The position numbers and the translations under genes are program-made. Below, piece after piece: positions 15,304 through 20,959 of a stretch of 27,714 nucleotides of DNA; position 1 is the first letter of the stretch; each line of letters begins with the position of its first letter. The DNA is taken from positions 1 through 27,714 of the forward strand of contig CAWIUN010000018.1 of the NCBI GenBank assembly GCA_963839285.1, given 5' to 3'. The notes under the pieces are model-generated. The model searched no databases. It saw only the letters and a list, made by a program, of their open reading frames with translations, and was not told where the DNA came from. Source of the stretch: DASSSQ01 sp963839285 (GTDB taxonomy: Bacteria > Actinomycetota > Thermoleophilia > Gaiellales > Gaiellaceae).

Positions 15304-15306
15304 CCT
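15301..15306 (+). promoter_or_regulatory. Putative -10 hexamer (TAACCT) overlapping a stop codon
   Basis: TAACCT is followed by 6 nt and GTG 15313. The first three bases are the stop codon of the preceding small gene. No Shine-Dalgarno sequence is present, so leaderless transcription of the second permease is likely. Confidence 0.5.
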
Positions 15307-15312
15307 CCGACC

Positions 15313-17208
15313 GTGGCACGGAAGCTGCCCGCCCTCCAGCGCGTGCTCGACGCGCCTTCGCTCTACTCGGTCGCCTACGGCGAGATCGCCTCGTCGATCT
15401 ACTTCGCGCTCGGGATCATCGCCTTCTACGCGCTCGGGCTGACGCCGCTCGTCCTGCTCGCGGCCGGCGGCCTCTTCCTGCTCGTCGCGCTCTCCTATGC
15501 GGAGGGCACCTCGGCGATCCCGGAGACCGGCGGCGCCGCGACCTTCGTCCGCCGCGCCTTCAACGACCTGGCGGGCTTCGCGACCGGCTGGGTGCTCTTC
15601 CTCGACTACCTGATCGTGATCGCGCTCTCGGCGCTCTTCTTCCCGCACTACCTCGGCGTCGCCTTCTCGCTCGACATGCTCGACCGCAACCCGCTGGACG
15701 TCGTCGTCGGCTGCTTCGTGATCCTCTTCGTCAGCCTGCTGCGCGCCGGGCGGCGGCCCTCGTTCTACCGGCTCGGGATCCTCGTGCCGGCGCTCGACCT
15801 CGTCACCCAGCTCGTGCTCGTCGTCATGGGCTTCGCCCTCGTCTTCTCGTGGGACTCCCTGACGAGCGGGATCTCGATCGGCACCTCGCCGAGCTGGCGC
15901 GACCTCGCCTTCGCCGTGCCGCTCGCGATGCTGGCCTACACCGGCCTCGAGACGGTCGCCAACTACGCGGAGGAGGTGCGGCAGCCGGGCGTCGTCCTGC
16001 CGCGCAGCCTCTTCGCGGCGATCGGGACCGTCGTCGCCGTCTACGTGCTGATCGCCCTCGTCGGCCTGAGCGCCTTCCCGGCCGTCGACGGCCAGACCGC
16101 ACTCGGCACGCGCTGGGAGAAGGCGCCGCTGATGGGGATCGTCGAGCAGGTGAACACGCACCTGCCGTCCTGGGCCGCGCACACCCTGCGCGTCTACGTC
16201 GGCCTCTCCGGCTCGCTGATCCTGCTCGCCTCGATCACGACCTCGATCTCCGGCTTCTCGCGGCTCGCCTACTCGCTCGGCGAGCACGGGATGCTGCCCG
16301 CGCGGTTCGGCCGCCTGCACCGGCGCACGCTCGTCTCGCCGCAGGCGATCGCGGCCGCGGCGACGATCTCGATCGGGCTGCTCGTCTTCACCGCGTTCGA
16401 GAGCGACGACGTCGCCTTCCTCGCCAGCCTCTTCTCGTTCGGCGTCCTGCTCGCGTTCACCGCGGCGCAGCTCGCCGTCGTGCGGCTGCGCTTCACCGAG
16501 CCCGCGCTCGAGCGGCCCTACCGGGCGCCGTTCGGGATCGGGATCGGGGGCTTCAGCGTGCCGCTGCCCGCGCTCGTCGGCGCCGTACTGACCTTCGCCG
16601 CCTGGGTGACGGCGATGGTCACCCACCCGGGCGCCCGCTACGGGGGCCTCGCCTGGCTCGTGCTCGGCCTCGTCGTCTACGCGCTCGTCCGCCGCGGCCG
16701 CGGCGAGGCGCTGACCGAGCGCGTCCTCTCGCCCGACGAGCAGGCGCTGCCGCAGGTCGTCTACTCGCGGGTGCTCGTGCCGATGAAGCTGGGGCTGATC
16801 GGGGAGGAGATGGTCGCGACCGCGGTCCGGCTCGCGGAGGACCACGCGGCCGCGGTCGACGCGCTGCACGTCGTCAAGGTGCCGCTCGACCTGCCCATCG
16901 ACGCGCCGATGCTCGACGAGGAGGAGCGGGCGCAGGCCTCGATCGCCGAGGCGAAGCTGCTCGGCGCCGACTGGGGCGTCACCGTCGAGGGCCACATCGT
17001 CCGCTCGCGGGCGATCGGGAGCGCGATCGTCGAGCAGGCGGCCGAGCTCGGCGCCGACCTGATCGTCCTCGGCTCGGCGCCCCGCTGGCGGCGGCAGTCC
17101 CGCTTCTTCTCGCCGACGGTCGAGTACGTGCTCAAGAAGGCTCCCTGCGAGGTGCTGATCGTCGCGTTCCCGCAGGGCGTGATCGAGGCCGAGACGGCGG
17201 CGACGTGA
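15313..17208 (+). CDS. APC-superfamily permease with C-terminal universal stress protein domain (paralogue)
   Basis: This 631-residue protein shares the layout and many segments of the upstream permease: A-Y-G-E-I-A-S-S-I-Y-F-A-L-G in helix 1, Y-A-E-G-T after helix 2, A-M-L-A-Y-T-G-L-E-T-V-A-N in helix 6 and a shared A-R-Y-G-G-L-A-W-L motif before the last helix. The USP domain begins near residue 483 (Y-S-R-V-L-V-P-M-K-L-G) and keeps D-L-I-V-L-G-S-A-P, but the later motif reads F-F-S-P-T-V-E-Y-V, so nucleotide binding may differ between the two. Tandem duplication with divergence is the simple explanation. It is followed after 28 bp by an RCK gene. Transported substrate unknown. Confidence 0.87.
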   Translation: MARKLPALQRVLDAPSLYSVAYGEIASSIYFALGIIAFYALGLTPLVLLAAGGLFLLVALSYAEGTSAIPETGGAATFVRRAFNDLAGFATGWVLFLDYLIVIALSALFFPHYLGVAFSLDMLDRNPLDVVVGCFVILFVSLLRAGRRPSFYRLGILVPALDLVTQLVLVVMGFALVFSWDSLTSGISIGTSPSWRDLAFAVPLAMLAYTGLETVANYAEEVRQPGVVLPRSLFAAIGTVVAVYVLIALVGLSAFPAVDGQTALGTRWEKAPLMGIVEQVNTHLPSWAAHTLRVYVGLSGSLILLASITTSISGFSRLAYSLGEHGMLPARFGRLHRRTLVSPQAIAAAATISIGLLVFTAFESDDVAFLASLFSFGVLLAFTAAQLAVVRLRFTEPALERPYRAPFGIGIGGFSVPLPALVGAVLTFAAWVTAMVTHPGARYGGLAWLVLGLVVYALVRRGRGEALTERVLSPDEQALPQVVYSRVLVPMKLGLIGEEMVATAVRLAEDHAAAVDALHVVKVPLDLPIDAPMLDEEERAQASIAEAKLLGADWGVTVEGHIVRSRAIGSAIVEQAAELGADLIVLGSAPRWRRQSRFFSPTVEYVLKKAPCEVLIVAFPQGVIEAETAAT

Positions 17209-17224
17209 TCCGGCTCCGAACGGC

Positions 17225-17230
17225 TACGCT
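17225..17230 (+). promoter_or_regulatory. Putative -10 hexamer (TACGCT) for the RCK gene pair
   Basis: TACGCT is followed by 6 nt and ATG 17237 with no Shine-Dalgarno sequence. It would let the two RCK genes be expressed apart from the permeases. Confidence 0.5.
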
Positions 17231-17236
17231 GGCCGC

Positions 17237-17668
17237 ATGAAGGCACTCGTGATCGGCTGCGGCAGGGTCGGCTCGGCGCTCGCGCTCGAGCTCGACCGGG
17301 CGGAGTGGGAGGTGACCGCGATCGACGAGCGCGAGGAGGCGCTCTCGCGGCTCGGCACCGACTGGGCCGGCGGCTTCGTCGTCGGTCACGGCATGGACGC
17401 GCAGCTGCTGCGCGAGGCCGGGATCGAGGACGCGGACGCCGTCGTCGTCTCCACGAACGGCGACAACACGAACATCGTCGTCGCCCAGGTCGCCCAGAAG
17501 ATGTTCGGGATCGACTGCGTCGTCTGCAGGATCCTCGACCCCGCGCGCGCCGAGTTCTACGCCTCGCGGGGCCTCCGCACCGTCTGCCCGACCTCGAGCG
17601 CGGTCGCCGTCCTCAGCGAGGCGGTCCGCGCGTGCGAGGTGCGGCCGCGCGCGCAGGTGGCCGACTGA
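17237..17668 (+). CDS. TrkA-N (RCK-N) domain protein, CeoB-like
   Basis: A 143-residue single-domain protein with a Rossmann nucleotide fold: V-I-G-C-G-R-V-G-S-A-L at residues 5-15, an acidic strand-2 end (T-A-I-D-E-R) typical of NAD(H)/ATP binding, and G-D-N-T-N-I-V-V-A-Q-V-A for the crossing helix. RCK-N proteins form rings under K+ channels and transporters (Trk, Ktr) and gate them by nucleotide binding. The C-terminal RCK-C lobe is absent, as in the first member of the actinobacterial ceoB/ceoC pairs. Its stop overlaps the start of the second RCK gene. No TrkH or KtrB pore is encoded in the window, so the partner is probably one of the upstream permeases or lies elsewhere. Confidence 0.87.
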   Translation: MKALVIGCGRVGSALALELDRAEWEVTAIDEREEALSRLGTDWAGGFVVGHGMDAQLLREAGIEDADAVVVSTNGDNTNIVVAQVAQKMFGIDCVVCRILDPARAEFYASRGLRTVCPTSSAVAVLSEAVRACEVRPRAQVAD

Positions 17669-18333
17669 TGTACGTCGTCGTCGCGGGCGGCGGCAAGGTC
17701 GGCGCGAACGTCGCCCGCTCGCTGCTGCGGATGAGCCACGAGGTGACGCTGATCGAGCAGCGGCCCGACCGCTTCGAGATCCTCGAGCAGGAGTTCGAGC
17801 ACCAGGTGCACAAGGGCGACGCGACCGAGCTGTACGTGCTCGAGGCCGCCGGGCTCGAGCGGCCGCCGAACCTCGTGATCGCGGTCACCGGCGACGACGA
17901 GGACAACCTGGTCATCTGCCAGCTGGCGCGCGAGAAGTACGGCGTCCAGAAGGTGATCGCGCGCGTCAACGATCCGCGCAACCAGAGCTACTTCGACCTG
18001 CTCGGGATCTCGCCGACGGTCTGCGCGACCTCGGGGATCCTGGCGCTCGTCGAGCACGAGGTGCCCGAGCACGACGTCATCCACCTGCTCGAGCTGCGCA
18101 AGGAGAACCTCGAGATCGTCGAGGTGCTGATCGACAAGGACTCGCCCTCGGCCGGGAAGCGGATCGAGCGGCTGCGGCTGCCCGAGGGCGCCCGGCTGAT
18201 CTCGGTCATGCGCGAGGGTGCCGCCGAGATCGCCGACGGGGAGACCGAGCTGCGCGCCGGCGACCAGGTGCTCGCGATCCTCGAGCCGGGTAAGGAGGAC
18301 GAGCTACGCCGCGTCCTCCTCAAACACGCCTGA
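17668..18333 (+). CDS. TrkA family K+ uptake regulator (RCK-N plus RCK-C), CeoC-like
   Basis: The 221-residue product has both RCK lobes. RCK-N begins V-V-V-A-G-G-G-K-V-G-A-N-V-A at residues 3-16 with an acidic strand-2 end (T-L-I-E-Q-R), followed by H-K-G-D-A-T-E and V-T-G-D-D-E-D-N-L-V. RCK-C (about residues 140-221) contains L-E-I-V-E-V-L-I, R-L-P-E-G-A-R-L-I-S-V and the closing G-D-Q-V-L-A-I-L. ATG 17668 overlaps the previous stop as TGATG. Together with the first protein it should form a hetero-oligomeric gating ring. The RCK-C lobe of related proteins can bind c-di-AMP, which cannot be judged here. Its stop overlaps the sugar dehydrogenase start (TGATGG at 18331-18336). Confidence 0.92.
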   Translation: MYVVVAGGGKVGANVARSLLRMSHEVTLIEQRPDRFEILEQEFEHQVHKGDATELYVLEAAGLERPPNLVIAVTGDDEDNLVICQLAREKYGVQKVIARVNDPRNQSYFDLLGISPTVCATSGILALVEHEVPEHDVIHLLELRKENLEIVEVLIDKDSPSAGKRIERLRLPEGARLISVMREGAAEIADGETELRAGDQVLAILEPGKEDELRRVLLKHA

Positions 18334-19468
18334 TGGCCCTCCGGGCCGCCGCCGTCGCGCTCGTCGCGCTGACGGCCGCCGCCTGTGCGTCCGGCGACGA
18401 CTCGCAGGCGACGACGACCTCCGGCGCGGCCGCGCCGGCGACGACGGCCGGGGTCGCGGGGGCGCAGAAGACGACACGGACGGCGTTCGGGATCCAGCGC
18501 GTCGCCGCCGGGCTCGACGAGCCGACCTACCTGACCTCGGCGCCGGGCGACGCGACGACGCTCTACGTGGTCGAGCAGCCGGGCCGGATCCTGGCGCTCG
18601 CCGGCGGCAAGCGCCGCGTCTTCCTCGACATCCGCTCGAAGGTGCGAAGCGGCGGCGAGCAGGGTCTGCTCTCGGTCGCGTTCCACCCGGACTACGCGTC
18701 CAACCACCGCTTCTACGTCGACTACACCGACACGGAACGGGAACACGCGCGTCGTCGAGTACCGCTCGAACGGGAAGACCGCCCGGCCCGGGCACGGCGC
18801 GGCAGCTGCTGTTCGTCGAGCAGCCGTACGCGAACCACAACGGCGGCCAGCTCGAGTTCGGGCCGGACGGCCTGCTCTACGTCGGCATGGGCGACGGCGG
18901 CTCGGGCGGCGACCCCGGAAACCGCGCGCAGGACCTCTCCTCGCAGCTCGGCAAGCTGCTGCGCACCGACCCGCTGAAGCAGGGCGGCTGGAAGATCGCG
19001 GGCTACGGGCTGCGCAACCCGTGGCGCTTCTCGTTCGACCGCGCCACGGGCGACCTCTGGCTCGGCGACGTCGGCCAGGGCTCCTGGGAGGAGGTCGACC
19101 ACCGCACCCGCGCGCAGCTCTCGAAGCGCTGGAACTACGGCTGGTCGGTCTACGAGGGCAGGCACACGTTCAAGAGCGAGCAGCTGAACCGCAATGCGCC
19201 GCTCGTGCGCCCGGTGGCCGAGTACTCGCACGCGGGAGGCCGCTGCTCGATCACGGGCGGGTACGTCTACCGCGGCTCGAAGGTGCCGGCCGCGCGGGGG
19301 CGCTACTTCTACGGCGACTTCTGCACCGGCGAGGTCTGGAGCCGCGCCGGCTCGCAGACGGCGAAGCAGCCCTTCGAGGTGGGCTCGCTCGCCTCCTTCG
19401 GCGAGGACGGGCACGGCGAGCTCTACCTCGTCTCCCTGAGCGGCACGATCTACCGTCTGAAGCCGTAG
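18333..19468 (+). CDS. PQQ-type soluble sugar (aldose) dehydrogenase, secreted; two frameshifts in this sequence
   Basis: The product is a six-bladed beta-propeller of the soluble glucose/sorbosone dehydrogenase family, which oxidises sugars outside the cytoplasm with PQQ. An N-terminal hydrophobic segment ending A-A-A-C-A-S-G is probably a lipoprotein signal, followed by an A/T-rich linker. Family hallmarks are G-L-D-E-P-T-Y-L, G-G-E-Q-G-L-L-S-V-A-F-H-P-D-Y, the active-site N-H-N-G-G-Q-L-E-F-G-P-D-G-L-L-Y, and Y-G-L-R-N-P-W-R-F-S-F-D. Two single extra bases, near 18735 and 18790, move translation through three frames; removing both gives Y-T-D-T-N-G-N-T-R-V-V-E-Y-R-S-N-G-K-T and a 377-residue protein. 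No PQQ synthesis genes are in view. A true pseudogene cannot be excluded, given two lesions 55 bp apart. Confidence 0.85.
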
Positions 19469-19546
19469 CGGCGGTCGCGGGTCGTCGGCTGCCGCGGCTG
19501 CCGCTCGAGGCGCGGCGCCGTGGTCGCATCGGCGACGTCGCTCGTG

Positions 19547-19742
19547 CGACCGCAGCAGGGCGACCGCCGGCGCGCCCCGACTCGGCCCGGTGCGGCGACC
19601 GCAGCAGGGCGACCGCCGGCGCGCCCCGACTCGGCCCGGTGCGGCGACCGCAGCAGGGCGACCGCCGGCGCGCCCCGACTCGGCCCGGAGCGGCGACCGC
19701 AGCAGGGCGACCGCCGGCGCGCTCCGGCTCGGCCCGGTGCGG
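19547..19742. repeat. Four tandem 49-bp repeats
   Basis: Units run 19547-19595, 19596-19644, 19645-19693 and 19694-19742. The first two are identical; unit 3 differs by one base (GGAGCGG for GGTGCGG near its end) and unit 4 by two (GCTCCGG for GCCCCGA). Each begins CGACCGCAGCAGGGCGACCG. The period is not a multiple of 3, so the array does not encode a protein repeat. There are no unique spacers. Confidence 0.95.
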
Positions 19743-19803
19743 CCCCTCCTGCGGACGGACACCATGCGCCGAGCCTCTGGATCGCAGCAGCGCCCGGCTC
19801 CTT

Positions 19804-19818
19804 GTGACGAAGTGTCAC
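19804..19818. repeat. Dispersed GTGAC/GTCAC palindrome, copy 1
   Basis: GTGAC-GAAGT-GTCAC, preceded by GGCTCCTT. The CAC/CGA end runs into a second inverted repeat: CGAACCGGG (19818-19826) and CCCGGTTCG (19834-19842), a perfect 9-bp stem. Confidence 0.8.
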
Positions 19819-19936
19819 GAACCGGGACGTCGACCCGGTTCGCGTCGTCTCGTACGAGGACGAGCATGGCGAGTGTCTCGGGCGATCGTGCGGGCATGCC
19901 GGTCGCCCGCGAGGAAGCGGCTTCGGCGGGCTCCTT

Positions 19937-19951
19937 GTGACGAAGTGTCAC
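19937..19951. repeat. Dispersed GTGAC/GTCAC palindrome, copy 2
   Basis: GTGAC-GAAGT-GTCAC, identical to copy 1 and sharing its left flank (GGCTCCTT) and the CGA right flank. Confidence 0.8.
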
Positions 19952-19983
19952 GAGATCGGGGTGTCGCGGTCCGGGCGGCGCCT

Positions 19984-20004
19984 CTTGTAGCGAACTGCCA
20001 CAAG
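19984..20004. repeat. Dispersed palindrome, variant copy 3 with changed arms
   Basis: CTTGTAGC-GAACT-GCCACAAG. The arm bases differ from the other copies on both sides, yet seven of eight pairs still form, and the GAA-T centre is kept. This suggests that pairing is what is conserved. Confidence 0.75.
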
Positions 20005-20080
20005 ACGAGGGGCGGCCACTCGAGTCGTACGGCATCGAGCCACCCCGCTCGGCTTCTGAACCTGCCCGGCCCCAGCCATC

Positions 20081-20095
20081 GTGACGAAATGTCAC
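20081..20095. repeat. Dispersed GTGAC/GTCAC palindrome, copy 4 (contains a minus-strand stop codon)
   Basis: GTGAC-GAAAT-GTCAC followed by TTGG. The TCA at 20092-20094 is the TGA stop of the minus-strand HTH-like gene. Confidence 0.8.
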
Positions 20096-20376
20096 TTGGG
20101 CGGCAGCGTGCCCGCCAACTGGTCGAGGACGGCCTCGGGAGGCCGTACCTGGAAGGCGACGTCGAGGGCCACCTCGGTCAGGGTCGGATAGCGCGGGGCG
20201 GCCCGGTGCTCGGCGACGAGCCGCCGGACGGTCTCGTAGCTCGGTTGGGCCAGGCCCAGCCGCTCGGCCTCGACGCCGACGCGGCGCCTGATCTCGGCCG
20301 TGCTCAGGCTCTGTCCGGCCAGCCGCTCGACGAGCGCGACCAGCCGCGGGGAGATCCGGGGCGAGAACTGCCTCAC
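20092..20376 (-). CDS. Small HTH-like protein bounded by palindromic repeats
   Basis: On the minus strand GTG 20376 gives 94 residues. The segment L-S-T-A-E-I-R-R-R-V-G-V-E-A-E-R-L-G-L, followed by Q-P-S-Y-E-T-V-R-R-L-V-A-E-H-R, has the look of a helix-turn-helix of the kind found in transposase or integrase N-termini (P-S-Y-x-T-V-R-R), with an acidic and hydrophobic tail after it. No catalytic domain follows. The stop codon lies inside palindrome copy 4, and the same frame stays open back to a GTG inside copy 5 (20464-20466), giving a 124-residue alternative. A weak GATGCT hexamer sits 6 nt upstream of GTG 20376. It may be a domesticated fragment of a mobile element or a DNA-binding protein for the flanking repeats; function unknown. 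Confidence 0.6.
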   Translation of the reverse strand: MRQFSPRISPRLVALVERLAGQSLSTAEIRRRVGVEAERLGLAQPSYETVRRLVAEHRAAPRYPTLTEVALDVAFQVRPPEAVLDQLAGTLPPK

Positions 20377-20451
20377 CCTGCCAGCATCGCGCGACGGGTG
20401 TGACGAGATCGTGCCGAGAGCGTGGAGATTCGCGAGACCAGCCGGCGCCTT

Positions 20452-20466
20452 GTGACGAAGTGTCAC
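20452..20466. repeat. Dispersed GTGAC/GTCAC palindrome, copy 5
   Basis: GTGAC-GAAGT-GTCAC followed by TTGG, as in copy 4. It lies 76 bp upstream of the HTH-like gene's GTG, so copies 4 and 5 bracket that gene. Confidence 0.8.
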
Positions 20467-20495
20467 TTGGCCGGACCCGCGCCCGGCCCCGCGCC

Positions 20496-20720
20496 CTAGC
20501 CGGTGCGGCGGCGGCGCACCTGCGGGCCCTGGTGGCCGAGGGCGGCGTAGGCGAGCGCCTGCAGCGACTCGTTCAGGTTCCGCAGCTCGTGCGAGATCAC
20601 CGACAGCTCCTCGCGGCTGTCGAGCCGGCGGTTGAGGCCCTCGAGCTCGCCGGCGATCCGGTCGAGCCGCTCGAGCAGCGCGTCGAGCTGGCGGTCGGCG
20701 ACGTCCTTGGGGGCGTCCAT
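20496..20720 (-). CDS. Small coiled-coil protein of unknown function
   Basis: A 74-residue minus-strand product, rich in L, E and R with heptad-like spacing from about residue 8 to 58 (L-D-A-L-L-E-R-L-D-R-I, then L-E-G-L-N-R-R-L, then L-R-N-L-N-E-S-L-Q-A-L), and ending in a basic R-R-R-R-T-G tail. No signal or membrane segment is seen. The ATG at 20720 is supported by TAGAAT exactly 6 nt upstream on the minus strand. It is divergent from the cobalamin riboswitch operon. No family recognised. Confidence 0.68.
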   Translation of the reverse strand: MDAPKDVADRQLDALLERLDRIAGELEGLNRRLDSREELSVISHELRNLNESLQALAYAALGHQGPQVRRRRTG

Positions 20721-20726
20721 GTCTCG

Positions 20727-20732
20727 ATTCTA
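20727..20732 (-). promoter_or_regulatory. Putative -10 hexamer (TAGAAT, minus strand) of the small coiled-coil gene
   Basis: On the minus strand TAGAAT is followed by CGAGAC and then ATG 20720, with no Shine-Dalgarno sequence. It is among the best matches to the leaderless pattern in the window. Confidence 0.55.
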
Positions 20733-20763
20733 CGCGGCCGCGACGGGGGGGCCGGGTGCGGTG

Positions 20764-20920
20764 GTAGGCTCCCGCGCACAGACCGGAGGGCGGAAAGGGA
20801 ACCCGGTGCAAGTCCGGGACGGTCCCGCCGCTGTGAGGGGAGACGCTCCTCGCCGAGATGCCACTGGCCGCGAGGCCGGGAAGGCGGCGAGGGGGGAGCC
20901 CCGAGTCAGAAGACCTGCCT
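20764..20920 (+). promoter_or_regulatory. Cobalamin (B12, AdoCbl-type) riboswitch
   Basis: The region shows the conserved elements of the B12 aptamer in order: a 5' GGTAGGCT...GGAAAGGGAACCCGGTG segment, GCAAGTCCGGGACGGTCCCG, CCGCTGTGAGGGG, the B12 box GCCACTG at 20860-20866, GGCCGGGAAGGCGGCG, and the closing GAGTCAGAAGACCTGCC. The B12 box and the GAGTCAGAAGACCTGCC end are diagnostic. It lies 40 bp before btuF. Family knowledge: ligand binding by this riboswitch normally turns expression off. The 5' boundary is approximate. Confidence 0.95.
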
Positions 20921-20955
20921 CCCTCCGCAGAGATCGAACCCCTCGCGGAAGGAGG
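20918..20955 (+). promoter_or_regulatory. RBS-sequestering helix of the B12 riboswitch
   Basis: CCTCCCTCCGC (20918-20928) can pair with GCGGAAGGAGG (20945-20955) over 11 positions with a single C-A mismatch and a 16-nt loop. The right arm is the Shine-Dalgarno sequence of btuF, 4 nt before GTG 20960, and the left arm overlaps the end of the aptamer. This points to control of translation initiation rather than termination. Confidence 0.7.
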
Positions 20956-20959
20956 ATTC

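Larger units (their letters stand above)
19469..20091. other. Gene-free, repeat-rich region
   Basis: No convincing gene lies here. Open frames cross it on both strands, but their translations are R/A/P/G-rich, change with the repeats and match no family. The region holds a 49-bp tandem array (19547-19742), copies of the GTGAC/GTCAC palindrome, and an extra hairpin at 19818-19842. Confidence 0.75.

Noticed and set aside
19547..19742. CRISPR array
   Set aside because: The four 49-bp units are contiguous with no unique spacers and no cas genes nearby.
18722..20095. Minus-strand protein of about 450 residues across the repeat region
   Set aside because: It runs opposite a real sugar dehydrogenase gene and through the tandem array; its sequence follows the repeats and matches no family.
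20398..20416. Sixth copy of the GTGAC palindrome near the HTH-like gene
   Set aside because: GTGTGACGAGATCGTGCC keeps only the left arm; the right arm does not pair well enough to count.
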